Positions 42,070-50,657 of a DNA stretch of 64,000 nucleotides are shown here, piece by piece (position 1 is the stretch's first letter; every line of letters begins with the position of its first letter). The notes beneath the pieces were generated by a model that was given only the letters and a program-made list of their open reading frames with translations, was not told the origin of the DNA and ran no database searches. A program made the position numbers and the translations under genes. The stretch is from assembly GCF_002006355.2 (NCBI RefSeq), contig NZ_CP096980.1, forward strand, positions 620,001 through 684,000. The letters run 5' to 3'. The DNA is from Clostridium felsineum DSM 794. GTDB taxonomy: Bacteria; Bacillota; Clostridia; Clostridiales; Clostridiaceae.

Positions 42070-44165
42070 TTATCGCCTACAATAGTGCAGTTAGGTAAGG
42101 TATTTTTTAATGCTTCTAGATCATTATGATTCATTGGATTATTGCTAATATATAATACATTTAGATTTGATAAACTATTTAAGGCAGTAACATTATTTAC
42201 ACTATTAGAGGTTAATCCTATTATCTCAAGCTTTGTAAGATTTTTTAAGGCAGATAAATCATTTATATTGTTATAGGATGCAAGTAAATAAGTTAGATTA
42301 TTTAAGTTTTTAAGAGGATTTAAATCTATAACCTTATTGTAACTAAAGTCAAGATGCTTTAAGTTTGTTAAATTTTTAAGTGCATCAATGTCAGAAAAAT
42401 TATTTTGAGGCATACTAAGGCTGCTTAAATTAGTTAAACTCTTAAGAGGACTAAGGTCACTAATACTGTTATCATCAAGTACTAAAGTATTTAGATTAGT
42501 TAAATTCTTAAGAGGACTAACATCAATAATATAGTTATTTGATAGATACAAGGCTTGAAGATTAGTAAGATTTTCAATACCATTTAAACTACGTAAGCCT
42601 CTGCCAGACAAATCAATAGACTGAATTTGAAGCACATCGCTCTTATATAGCGTTCCATTTGGTTTATTTATTACAGCCCTAATGGCATTCTCTAAATTTC
42701 TATCAGCAAAGGTAATTTCATTAGGATTGGTAATAGTTTTTCCTTTTATAGTAACCACACAAGATGCTTGTCTGTTACCGTCATTAGAAGTAGCTGTAAT
42801 AGTAACATTACCAGTACCGTAAGCGGTTATTTTACCGTTATTATCTACGTAAAGCTTTGAAGGATCAGAAGATGTCCAGGATAAATTTTTATTTGTAGCA
42901 TTACTTGGATTAAAGGATGCAGTTAAATTATCAGTATCTCCAACAGTTAAAGTATCTGTGCTTTTGTTTAAATTTATAGAATCAAGACTTACAGCTTTAA
43001 CTATTTTTATTCTAAGAGCTTCAACACGAAGACCTTGACCATCAGTACCAGCCTCCCCGTCCTCAGAACGCCAGTCTTGCCAACCGATGTTTTGAATATG
43101 AGCTTGGTATTGAACTGAATATCCAGGCATATTTTCTAAATGGATTTTAAGAGCTTCAACACGAAGACCTTGACCATCAGTACCAGCTTCTCCTCCATTA
43201 CTTACAGGATTTTGCCAACCGATATTTTGAACATGAGCTTGGTAAACTATTTTGGCTCCAGCAGGTGCATTTAGAAGATTTATTTTAAGAGCTTCAATGC
43301 GAAGACCCTGGCCATCAGTACCTGCCTCCCTTCCATCCAATACAGGATCTTGCCAACCAATATTTTGAACATGAGTCTGATATTGAACTCGAATATCACC
43401 TTTAGCTACATTTACGCTGCAAGAAGCAGTTTTTTCACCATCTACAGTTGTGGCGGTTATAGTAGAACTGCCTTCAGCTAGAGCAGTTATTTTGCCGTTA
43501 TTAACAGAAACTATATTAGGATTAGAAGAAGACCAATTTACATTTTGATTCATAGCGTTATTTGGCATAATTGAAGCAGACAATGTATCAGTATCTCCAA
43601 CTGTTAGATTATCTGTAGCTTTATTAAGAGTAACAGAATCAGGATGTACTTTTTTTACTATCCTAATTTTAAGAGCTTCAACGCGAAGTCCCTTACCATC
43701 AGTACCAGCCTCTTCACCATCAGAAACCCAGTCTTGCCATCCTATGTTTTGAACATGAGCTGAGTATTGTATTGTATAATCAGGCATATTGTCTAATTTT
43801 AGTTTTAAAGCTTCAATGCGAAGACCTTTACCGTCAGTACCAGCCTCCGCACCATCAGAAACCCAGTCTTGCCAACCGATATTTTCTACATGAGCTTGAT
43901 ATTCTATTTTTGCATTAGCTGGAGCATTAGTTAGCTTTATTTTTAAGGCTTCAACACGAAGAGACTTACCATCGGTACCAACCTCTTCACCATTACTAGA
44001 CCAAGGGGTCTGCCAACCAATATTTTGAACATGGGCATCATAGGTTATACCCACAGAAGTATCATTATTAGTATCTGCTTTGAAGCCGTTTACATTTCCT
44101 GCGGTAGAAAGTAAAGTAAAACATGTTAAGGTAGCTAATAAGCATTTCAAACTAAGTTTTCTCAA
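42054..44165 (-). CDS. Secreted ChW-LRR surface protein H (6 ChW, 2 Ig-like, about 7 LRR)
   Basis: 703 residues: signal peptide, ChW x3 (about 40-178), Big_2, ChW x3, Big_2, a cap (FADRNLENAIRAVINKPNG), about seven LRR units, and the end VGDNEPSE. One ChW unit has an altered acidic turn (RSEDGEAGTDGQ). An in-frame ATG at 44174 directly abuts the GGGAGG site and cannot be used. The TTG at 44165, 9 nt after GGAGG, is the start and aligns with the TTG starts of the other seven paralogues. It is the upstream-most gene of the array on the minus strand, divergent from tetR. Confidence 0.92.
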   Translation of the reverse strand: MRKLSLKCLLATLTCFTLLSTAGNVNGFKADTNNDTSVGITYDAHVQNIGWQTPWSSNGEEVGTDGKSLRVEALKIKLTNAPANAKIEYQAHVENIGWQDWVSDGAEAGTDGKGLRIEALKLKLDNMPDYTIQYSAHVQNIGWQDWVSDGEEAGTDGKGLRVEALKIRIVKKVHPDSVTLNKATDNLTVGDTDTLSASIMPNNAMNQNVNWSSSNPNIVSVNNGKITALAEGSSTITATTVDGEKTASCSVNVAKGDIRVQYQTHVQNIGWQDPVLDGREAGTDGQGLRIEALKINLLNAPAGAKIVYQAHVQNIGWQNPVSNGGEAGTDGQGLRVEALKIHLENMPGYSVQYQAHIQNIGWQDWRSEDGEAGTDGQGLRVEALRIKIVKAVSLDSINLNKSTDTLTVGDTDNLTASFNPSNATNKNLSWTSSDPSKLYVDNNGKITAYGTGNVTITATSNDGNRQASCVVTIKGKTITNPNEITFADRNLENAIRAVINKPNGTLYKSDVLQIQSIDLSGRGLRSLNGIENLTNLQALYLSNNYIIDVSPLKNLTNLNTLVLDDNSISDLSPLKSLTNLSSLSMPQNNFSDIDALKNLTNLKHLDFSYNKVIDLNPLKNLNNLTYLLASYNNINDLSALKNLTKLEIIGLTSNSVNNVTALNSLSNLNVLYISNNPMNHNDLEALKNTLPNCTIVGDNEPSE

Positions 44166-44354
44166 TTGTATCATCCTCCCAGTAGTAGAATTTTGTCTAT
44201 GACATAGATTATACTACAAAAACAAGAAATATTAAAATATTTTTATGGATTTTGTTGAATGTTTTAATATGTAATCATTTTCGAAATGAAAAAATGTTAA
44301 AAGTAAATAAATAAAGGTATTCAAGAATAAAAGGAAAAATGATATAGTATTAAA

Positions 44355-44368
44355 TGAGTATCTACTCA
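44355..44368 (+). promoter_or_regulatory. TetR-type operator upstream of tetR
   Basis: TGAGTA-TC-TACTCA, a perfect palindrome just upstream of the tetR ribosome site. It shares the GAGTA/TACTC halves with the site at 45118. Confidence 0.65.
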
Positions 44369-44394
44369 CTGATAAAAAGAGAGGGAGAGTTTAA

Positions 44395-45009
44395 ATGGCA
44401 AGAAAATCACCTGAAGATAGAGAAAGAGAGATAATGGAAGCAGCTATTAAAATTTTTTCTGAGAAAGGCTACAATGCGGCTACAACAAGTGAGATTTCAA
44501 AAGAAGCAGGAATAGCGGAAGGAACTATATTCAGATATTTTAAAAATAAAAAAGCTCTTTTAGCAAGAATAATAATTTTTTCATCAAAGCTTATAGGTAA
44601 GAACTTGATAACTAATAGATTAGAAAAGTTAATTAAAAATAACAAAGATAAAAATTTAAAAGAAGTACTTAAATTGATTATGTTAGATAGAATTGATTTA
44701 TTAGAGAAAAACAAAGAAATTTTTAAAATTGTTTTTACTGAAATACAGTATCAAGAGGATTTAAGGGAACAGTTTATGGAAAATATAATTTTAACTTTTA
44801 AAGAGATGATAGAAGGATATATTATTAATAATGATTTTAATGAGAAATTTAAAAATTTAGATATAATGATTGTTGGTAGAACCTTTATAGGGTCTGTGGT
44901 AATGTATGTGATGCAAAAGGCTATTTTTCCAGAGTTAATAGAGGTTGATAAAGAAAAGCAAGTAGACCAGATGGTAGAAATGCTTTTGTATGGTGCCATT
45001 GAAAAATAA
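44395..45009 (+). CDS. TetR family regulator of the adjacent efflux operon
   Basis: 204 residues. The DNA-binding helices are AAIKIFSEKGYNAATTSEI and AGIAEGTIFRYFKNK (residues 17-55), followed by a variable helical ligand domain. The ATG follows GAGGGAGAG. It is followed by its own terminator and then by the hlyD-ABC genes. The order regulator, membrane-fusion lipoprotein, ATPase, ABC-2 permease recalls the E. coli CecR-YbhGFSR system. Matching palindromes before this gene and before 45175 support control of both. Confidence 0.9.
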   Translation: MARKSPEDREREIMEAAIKIFSEKGYNAATTSEISKEAGIAEGTIFRYFKNKKALLARIIIFSSKLIGKNLITNRLEKLIKNNKDKNLKEVLKLIMLDRIDLLEKNKEIFKIVFTEIQYQEDLREQFMENIILTFKEMIEGYIINNDFNEKFKNLDIMIVGRTFIGSVVMYVMQKAIFPELIEVDKEKQVDQMVEMLLYGAIEK

Positions 45010-45024
45010 AATATAGTTAATTAT

Positions 45025-45062
45025 ATTGCATCTTTAAAATATTTTTAAGGATGCAATTTTTA
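45025..45062 (+). terminator. Terminator after tetR
   Basis: TTGCATC (45026-45032) pairs with GATGCAA (45050-45056), followed by TTTTTAT. Confidence 0.75.
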
Positions 45063-45085
45063 TATAATAAAAAACTAAGTTATTG

Positions 45086-45131
45086 TTGACAATTAAATAT
45101 AAGATGATATATTAGTAAGTGAGTACTCACT
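45086..45131 (+). promoter_or_regulatory. Promoter and TetR operator of the HlyD-ABC operon
   Basis: TTGACA (45086-45091), a 16-bp spacer, TATATT (45108-45113), then the perfect palindrome AGTGAGTACTCACT (45118-45131) over the expected transcription start. Confidence 0.7.
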
Positions 45132-45174
45132 CATTATTAGAAGTGAAAAAATATTTTAAAAGGAGATGTTTTAG

Positions 45175-45918
45175 ATGAGAAATAAGATGATTTCAGCTTT
45201 TTTAATAGTATTATTAGGGTTTGGATTAACTGCATGCGCTAGTAAGAATAGTGAAAATAATAAGTATACAGGTACAGTTGAATGTAAAGAATTTTATATA
45301 ACCTCCGAAGTAGCAGGAAAAGTTGATAATGTTTTTATAAATGAAGGAGATAAAATAAAGGAAAACGATAGCGCTGTAAGTATAGATGCTTCCACATATG
45401 AAGTACAGAAAAATCAAGCAGAAGGTGAACTTGAAACTGCACAGGCTGCATTTGATAGCCTTCCTGCAAATACACCAGATAACAATAAAAAACAAGTAGA
45501 AGGGAAATTAAAAGCAGCACAAGCAGCAGTGGATTTATCAAATCTTAATGTTTCAAAGTGTAATGTTAAAAGTTCAAATACAGGTGTAGTGTCAGAGGTA
45601 TTAGTAAATAAAGGTGAGATGGTAGGGCAAGGTGGAAATGTTGCTAGAGTTTTAGATGTTAATAACAAGTATATAAAAATATACGTAGAACAATCTAAAA
45701 GAGATAAAATTAAATTAAATGACAAACTGAAGATATATTATAATGGAAAAAATGTTGGAGAAGGTACAGTTTCATATATAGCACCTGAAGCGGAATTTAC
45801 ACCTAAAAATACAGAAACTAAGAGTGATAAGGAGTCTACAGTATTTGAAGTTAAACTTAAATTAAATAGTGATTTCAAGTATTCTCCTGGAACGCTTATA
45901 GATGTAGAAATAAAATAG
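45175..45918 (+). CDS. HlyD-family membrane-fusion lipoprotein of an ABC exporter
   Basis: 247 residues. A lipoprotein signal peptide ends at LTAC, with Cys21 as the lipid-modified residue. The protein then shows a biotinyl/lipoyl-like half (EVAGKVDNVFINEGDKIKEN), an alpha-helical hairpin (about residues 80-125) and the second half motif (SSNTGVVSEVLVNKGEMV). It is an extracytoplasmic adaptor like YbhG. In a Gram-positive it would stabilise or extend the exporter outside the membrane. AGGAG precedes the ATG. It is first in a three-gene operon. Confidence 0.88.
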   Translation: MRNKMISAFLIVLLGFGLTACASKNSENNKYTGTVECKEFYITSEVAGKVDNVFINEGDKIKENDSAVSIDASTYEVQKNQAEGELETAQAAFDSLPANTPDNNKKQVEGKLKAAQAAVDLSNLNVSKCNVKSSNTGVVSEVLVNKGEMVGQGGNVARVLDVNNKYIKIYVEQSKRDKIKLNDKLKIYYNGKNVGEGTVSYIAPEAEFTPKNTETKSDKESTVFEVKLKLNSDFKYSPGTLIDVEIK

Positions 45919-45929
45919 AGGTGATAAAA

Positions 45930-46715
45930 ATGGATACCATTGAAATAAAAGGTTTAACTAAAAAGTTTGGAGATTATGTTGCTGTAGATAATATAAGTTT
46001 TAATGTTCCTAAAGGTTCTATATATGGGTTTATAGGTCCTAATGGTTCAGGAAAATCTACTACTATAAAAATGCTTTGTGGAGTTTTACAACCTACCTCT
46101 GGAACTGCTTACGTTTTAGGTCATGATGTTAGACGTGAAAGGGATAAAATAAAAGCTAAAATAGGTTATATGTCTCAAAAGTTTAGCTTATATGAGGATT
46201 TGACTGTAGACGAAAATTTGAATTTTTATTCAGGAATATATGGTCTTAAAAAAGAAAAAAGAGAAGAAATGAAAAAGTATATAGTTAACATGGCAGGACT
46301 TAAGGGAAGAGAAAAAGTGATAACGGGAGATCTTTCAGGTGGCTGGAAGCAAAGACTTGCACTTGGCTGTGCTTTAATTCATAAACCAGAAATCCTTGTT
46401 TTAGATGAACCTACTTCCGCGGTTGATCCAGTATCTAGGAGGATATTCTGGGAAATGATATATACTCTCTCTCGTGAAGGAATAACAGTACTTGTAACTA
46501 CCCATTATATGGATGAAGCTGAAAGCTGTGATTTATTAGCATTTATATTTGATAGTAAGCTAATGACTACAGGTTCGCCAAAGGAACTTATAGAAAGAGA
46601 GAGAGTAAATAAGCTCGAAGACGTGTTTATAAAATATGTTGAAGAAACAACTCACCAAAAGGTTGAGAATTCTTTTGAAGAACTAAAGAAAATGGTAGGA
46701 GGGGATAAAATATGA
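45930..46715 (+). CDS. ABC transporter ATPase (YbhF/DrrA-like)
   Basis: 261 residues with a single ATPase domain: Walker A GPNGSGKST (residues 36-44), Q loop GYMSQKFSLYEDLTV, signature LSGGWKQR with Trp at the variable position, Walker B LVLDEPTSAVD and switch His in TTHYMDEAE. It powers the ABC-2 permease encoded next. AGAGGTGAT lies about 6 nt before the ATG at 45930. A GTG three codons earlier overlaps that site. The stop overlaps the permease start (ATGA). Confidence 0.93.
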   Translation: MDTIEIKGLTKKFGDYVAVDNISFNVPKGSIYGFIGPNGSGKSTTIKMLCGVLQPTSGTAYVLGHDVRRERDKIKAKIGYMSQKFSLYEDLTVDENLNFYSGIYGLKKEKREEMKKYIVNMAGLKGREKVITGDLSGGWKQRLALGCALIHKPEILVLDEPTSAVDPVSRRIFWEMIYTLSREGITVLVTTHYMDEAESCDLLAFIFDSKLMTTGSPKELIERERVNKLEDVFIKYVEETTHQKVENSFEELKKMVGGDKI

Positions 46716-47848
46716 ACTTCCAAAGATTTAAAGCCATAGTAAAAAAGGAAATCATACAGCTTAAAAGAGATAAAGCAAGCTTTGGAATTGCAATTATGAT
46801 GCCAATAATTATGACATTTTTATTTGGATATGCTGTTAACACTCAATTAGAGGATATATCTATGACAGTATTGGATCAAAGCAATTCTATAGAAAGTAGA
46901 GAACTAGTTCAAAGTTTCCAAAACACAGGATATTTTAAAGTAGTGTCCCACGATAAAAGCATGGAAGAAGTAAGGGAAAAGATGGATAAAGGCACAGTAC
47001 ATGCGGCTATTCTAATTCCTCCTAATTTTTCCAATAAGCTTCAAGACAAAGAGGATATAAATGTAGAGCTTTTAGTAGATGGTTCAGACCCAACTACAGC
47101 AAGGACAGCTTTTAGTAGTGGAGTTATATCTGGACAGCAGTATGGCGTAAAAAAGCTTCAGGAGTTAGGGGCAAAAACAAATTTAAAGGTTCAAAGTAAT
47201 AAAGTTAATGTAAATACTAAAGTGCTATACAATCCTAATTTAAGAAATCAAAATTTCACAATACCAGGACTTATAGGGCTTATAATGCAGAATATAACTA
47301 TACTTTTAACTGCATTTGCCTTGGTAAGAGAAAGGGAAAGAGGAACTATAGAGCAACTGACAGTATCACCTTTAAAAGCAGGTGAAATAATACTAGGAAA
47401 ACTTGTTCCATATATTTTTATAGGATATTTAGATTTCTTATTTTCATTGGTTTTAGGTATAAAGTGGTTCAACGTTCCCATAAATGGCAGTATACCGCTA
47501 TTACTCATTTTGGGTTTTGCCTTTGTAATATGTGCTCTTGCAATTGGAATACTTATATCTACTATTTCAAAGACGCAGCTTCAAGCTATGCAGCTTACAA
47601 TATTAGTTCTTCTGCCAAGTATACTTCTTTCAGGCTTTGTTTTTCCTAGAGAAGCTATGCCTAAAGTAATACAAATAATTGGAAGCGTACTTCCGTTAAC
47701 CTATTTTTTAAATATATTAAGAGGAATTATAACAAAGGGAGTTGGAGCGTATTATTTAGTAGGAGATATATTTGCAATGTGCTTACTTGCAGTTATACTT
47801 TTAACTTTAAGTATAGTTAGATTTTGGGCAAAACCATATAATAGTTAA
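46712..47848 (+). CDS. ABC-2 type permease (YbhS/YhhJ-like)
   Basis: 378 residues. One N-terminal membrane helix (about 22-42), a large extracellular domain (45-180) and five C-terminal membrane helices. The motif LVRERERGTIEQLTVSP followed by ELILGK-type residues marks the ABC-2 efflux family, which exports drugs or lipids. Only one permease gene is present, where YbhFSR-type systems have two, so it probably acts as a homodimer. Confidence 0.9.
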   Translation: MNFQRFKAIVKKEIIQLKRDKASFGIAIMMPIIMTFLFGYAVNTQLEDISMTVLDQSNSIESRELVQSFQNTGYFKVVSHDKSMEEVREKMDKGTVHAAILIPPNFSNKLQDKEDINVELLVDGSDPTTARTAFSSGVISGQQYGVKKLQELGAKTNLKVQSNKVNVNTKVLYNPNLRNQNFTIPGLIGLIMQNITILLTAFALVRERERGTIEQLTVSPLKAGEIILGKLVPYIFIGYLDFLFSLVLGIKWFNVPINGSIPLLLILGFAFVICALAIGILISTISKTQLQAMQLTILVLLPSILLSGFVFPREAMPKVIQIIGSVLPLTYFLNILRGIITKGVGAYYLVGDIFAMCLLAVILLTLSIVRFWAKPYNS

Positions 47849-47909
47849 AAAATTATAAAATAATGAAACTTTTTTATTTTTAATGTGTATTATTAATAAG
47901 AAAGCTATT

Positions 47910-47945
47910 TAAAGCTTAGCTCACCTTTGAGTTAAGCTTATATTT
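47910..47945 (+). terminator. Probable terminator after the ABC-2 operon
   Basis: GCTTAGCTCA / TGAGTTAAGC with a 4-nt loop and one mismatch, then TTATATTTT. Confidence 0.6.
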
Positions 47946-47980
47946 TAGATATAAATAATTTTAAGTGAGGGGGAATGTTT

Positions 47981-48553
47981 TTGGAAGTAGAGAAACAAAT
48001 CATCAAAAGATGCAAAGAATACGATAGAGCATCCTTCTCACGCTTATTTCATCTATATGAAAAATATTTATATAACTTATGCTATGGTTACACTCAAAAT
48101 ACTAGTGATGCTATGGATTTAGTACAAGAGGTATATATAAAGGTTTTTAAAAATATAAAGAAATTTGATGAGAATCTTCCGTTTCATCCGTGGATAAGAA
48201 GAATTTCAGTAAATACCTGTCTTAATTTTAAAAGGGATAATAAAAGTAATGTTATATCAATTAATTCTAAATATTATGATAGCGAATTTGAAGAAGAAGA
48301 TAGGTTATCTATGGATTATGATATGGAAGAGGATATAGTAAATAGAATAAATAATGAGGTAGTGAAGGAATGTATAAAAAAACTTACATATGATTATAGA
48401 ATGATAATTATACTTAGGTATTATGATGATTTAAGCTATGATGAAATTGCAAGTATATTAGATATGCCTTTAGGTACAGTAAAAACAAAACTATATAGAG
48501 CAAAGAATATTTTGAGGAAAAGTCTTGAGAAAAACATGGAGGTGAAAAAATGA
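47981..48553 (+). CDS. ECF-type RNA polymerase sigma factor
   Basis: 190 residues. Region 2 covers about residues 20-90 (DAMDLVQEVYIKVFKNIK, then PFHPWIRRISVNTC) and region 4 the end (YDDLSYDEIASILDMP, GTVKTKLYRAKNILRK). A long acidic linker separates them. The ATG at 47975 touches GAGGGGG, so the TTG at 47981, with a 7-nt spacer, is the better start. It overlaps the anti-sigma gene by 4 nt, so the two are co-translated. Its target promoters are not evident. Confidence 0.9.
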   Translation: MEVEKQIIKRCKEYDRASFSRLFHLYEKYLYNLCYGYTQNTSDAMDLVQEVYIKVFKNIKKFDENLPFHPWIRRISVNTCLNFKRDNKSNVISINSKYYDSEFEEEDRLSMDYDMEEDIVNRINNEVVKECIKKLTYDYRMIIILRYYDDLSYDEIASILDMPLGTVKTKLYRAKNILRKSLEKNMEVKK

Positions 48554-49011
48554 GTTGTAGGTTTGATGAAAATCTTTTATATGAATATGTTGATGGTACT
48601 ATAGATGAGCTTTCAAAAATATTTTTAGAGGAACATCTTAAGTATTGTAAAAAATGCCAAAATGAAGTTGAAATGATAAAGCTTATGGACTCAAAAATAA
48701 AAGAAACCTTCGAAAGTGATAGTACACCAGAAAAATTACAGAATTTTGTGGACTTAATTATAGATAATTGTATGATGGAAGAAGAAAAGGAAGATATAAC
48801 TTTAAGCTTTAAAAACTATACGAAAGACATGAATGAAGCAGGAAAAGCTATATTTAAAGCTTATAGTAACAGCTATAAAAACCCATATAATGAAACGGTA
48901 AATGAATTGTTTATGTTTCCAATAAAAGAAACACAAAAAGCTTTGGGTAAATACGTTACTAAAAAAATCCCCGTCATAAGTAAAATAAAGAAAATTTTAA
49001 GGGTGGGATAG
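48550..49011 (+). CDS. Zinc-finger anti-sigma factor
   Basis: 153 residues. The N-terminal part has the anti-sigma zinc motif H29-x3-C33-x2-C36 (EEHLKYCKKCQNE) in a helical domain. Such domains bind and hold ECF sigma factors, often with redox-sensitive zinc. There is no membrane segment, so it is a cytosolic anti-sigma factor. The C-terminal half (about 80-153) is not recognised. It overlaps the sigma gene, which supports partnership, and lies 2 nt upstream of the next gene. Confidence 0.8.
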   Translation: MSCRFDENLLYEYVDGTIDELSKIFLEEHLKYCKKCQNEVEMIKLMDSKIKETFESDSTPEKLQNFVDLIIDNCMMEEEKEDITLSFKNYTKDMNEAGKAIFKAYSNSYKNPYNETVNELFMFPIKETQKALGKYVTKKIPVISKIKKILRVG

Positions 49012-49013
49012 TA

Positions 49014-49616
49014 ATGCTTATTTTAAAAGTTATTCTAATAATATTAGCTGTTATTTTAGTGCTTTTTTTATTAAGTTTTTTTATTAAGATAAAATATAAT
49101 TTTTATTCACATATAACAGATAGCAGTTTAGATATAGATTCAAAGATAACCCTTTTATTTGGAATTATAAAAATAAAATTTATAAGAAAAGATAATAAAC
49201 TTAATTTTGGTATATATTTATTTGGGAAAAAACTCAAATTTAAAAAGAAATCCAATAAGAAAAAACAAAAGGAAAAAAAGAAAAGTAAAAGGAAAATAAA
49301 ATGGGTAAATATTTTATCTAATATAATTGAGTATTTTAAAGAGATAATAAATATTTTAAAGCCCAAGGTTTTTAAGGTGGAAGGAGTCTATGGATTCTAT
49401 GACCCATCTTTAACAGGTATTACAACTGGAATTATACCAATACTAAAATCTGTGCTGCCACTATCAAATGTAAAATTGCAGCCTGTTTTTGAAGAAGAAG
49501 CATTAGATATAGAAGTAGAGGTAACCGGATATATTATACCTATGGTTATGATAGTTGATACACTTAAATTTATATTAAATAAAGAAGTAAGAAAAGTTAT
49601 ATTTAAAAAAGACTGA
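49014..49616 (+). CDS. DUF2953 (YtfI-like) membrane protein
   Basis: 200 residues. One N-terminal membrane helix (about 3-27), a segment like the DUF2953 core (LFGIIKIKF), then a very lysine-rich linker (about 78-98) and a C-terminal part with FYDPSLTGITTGIIPI. It corresponds to B. subtilis YtfI, encoded next to the sporulation gene ytfJ, and here too the next gene is ytfJ-like. It probably works at the forespore or mother-cell membrane, but its function is unknown. Confidence 0.75.
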   Translation: MLILKVILIILAVILVLFLLSFFIKIKYNFYSHITDSSLDIDSKITLLFGIIKIKFIRKDNKLNFGIYLFGKKLKFKKKSNKKKQKEKKKSKRKIKWVNILSNIIEYFKEIINILKPKVFKVEGVYGFYDPSLTGITTGIIPILKSVLPLSNVKLQPVFEEEALDIEVEVTGYIIPMVMIVDTLKFILNKEVRKVIFKKD

Positions 49617-49694
49617 AACTTTTTTGAAACATTAAGTGTATTTAATAATATATGAAGCGCTTCGTAGTGAAAATATTTTAGGAGGAATTTTATT

Positions 49695-50090
49695 ATGGAT
49701 AGTGTTAAAGAGAGTTTGGATGTGTTATTTACTAAATTGGAGAAGTTTTTAAGAACAGAAACTGTTATTGGAGAACCTATAAAAGTAGGAGAAACTACAT
49801 TAATACCAATAGTAAGTGTTATGTTTGGATGTGGAACAGGAAGTGGAACAGGAGACAATAAAGGCATTAAAGGAGAAGGTGGCGGACTTGGAACTGGTGC
49901 AAGAATAAGTCCTAATGCAATTTTAGTTATAAAAAATGATGAAGTTCAAATGCTACCAGTAAAAAGTAGTGGCAATTTGAGTAAGCTAATTGAAATGGTG
50001 CCGGAAATAGTTTCAAAAATAAAAGTTGAAAAAAATAATAAAGAACAAGCTAAAGAAGAGAATAGAGAAGATAGTAAAGAAGAAAAATAG
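49695..50090 (+). CDS. GerW family sporulation protein (YtfJ-like)
   Basis: 131 residues. The core has TVIGEPIKVGETTLIPIVSV, then a Gly-rich loop (GTGSGTGDNKG, GEGGGLGTGA) and a second strand segment (AILVIKNDEVQMLPV). This is the GerW/YtfJ pattern, needed for lysozyme-type germination responses in Bacillus spores. It ends in a charged Glu/Lys tail. AGGAGG precedes the ATG. A terminator follows. Confidence 0.85.
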   Translation: MDSVKESLDVLFTKLEKFLRTETVIGEPIKVGETTLIPIVSVMFGCGTGSGTGDNKGIKGEGGGLGTGARISPNAILVIKNDEVQMLPVKSSGNLSKLIEMVPEIVSKIKVEKNNKEQAKEENREDSKEEK

Positions 50091-50101
50091 TAAAAATTCA
50101 T

Positions 50102-50138
50102 AAAAGGTACATTCATAAATTGTGAATGTACCTTTTAC
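50102..50138. terminator. Bidirectional terminator
   Basis: GGTACATTCA / TGAATGTACC with flanking AAAA and TTTT. Confidence 0.85.
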
Positions 50139-50139
50139 T

Positions 50140-50556
50140 TTAGCCATTATATTTTGACTTAAATGCACTTTGTATAGCTACCATCTGATCCTTTGTAATA
50201 GTGCCTGAGGATATAAGCGCAGAAAATGGGTTAGCAGCATTTGAATTATAATTACCGTAAGCTGCGCATTGTACTGCTGATTGAAATGCGGATTTTACGC
50301 TAGTTGCTTGAGTTTCAGTTAAAGTTCCATCAGTAACTAAGCTGTTAATGGATTTGCTGAAATCGCTGTTGTTAAAACTTTTAGCATCATTTTCTATAAG
50401 AGATTGAACATCATCTGTACCACCAGAAAAATAATCGCTTATACCGCCTTTCTTCTTATCATCGTCATCTGATAAATAATTCGCAAGAGAGGCATCCTTC
50501 ATATATGAATTAAGCGGACTTAAATTTAAACCTGTAACATTATTTATTGAACTCAA
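50140..50556 (-). CDS. Small hypothetical protein with two related helical motifs
   Basis: 138 residues, not recognised. There is no signal peptide or membrane helix. A Ser/Asp/Lys-rich N-terminal half includes a run of four Asp then three Lys. The C-terminal half holds two similar motifs: INSLVTDGTLTETQATSVKSA and FSALISSGTITKDQMVAIQSA, each a short helix, a xGTxT turn and a second helix. The start is TTG at 50556, with GGAGG 7 nt upstream, so the gene is likely real and well translated. It is followed by its own terminator. Confidence 0.6.
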   Translation of the reverse strand: MSSINNVTGLNLSPLNSYMKDASLANYLSDDDDKKKGGISDYFSGGTDDVQSLIENDAKSFNNSDFSKSINSLVTDGTLTETQATSVKSAFQSAVQCAAYGNYNSNAANPFSALISSGTITKDQMVAIQSAFKSKYNG

Positions 50557-50657
50557 AATATCACCTCCGAAATAAAATAACTCAATACTTATAAAGTCGT
50601 TGATTATAGATATATCTTTAGTATTCCGTTAAATATAATTATTGGCTAAAAGTGGGT

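Noticed and set aside
20457..44100. Many 60-130-codon plus-strand frames inside the ChW genes (for example 25059-25427, 34520-34897, 41242-41604)
   Set aside because: They are antisense shadows that recur at the same place in each ChW/Big_2 repeat, as expected from the repeated coding strand. They have no independent ribosome sites.
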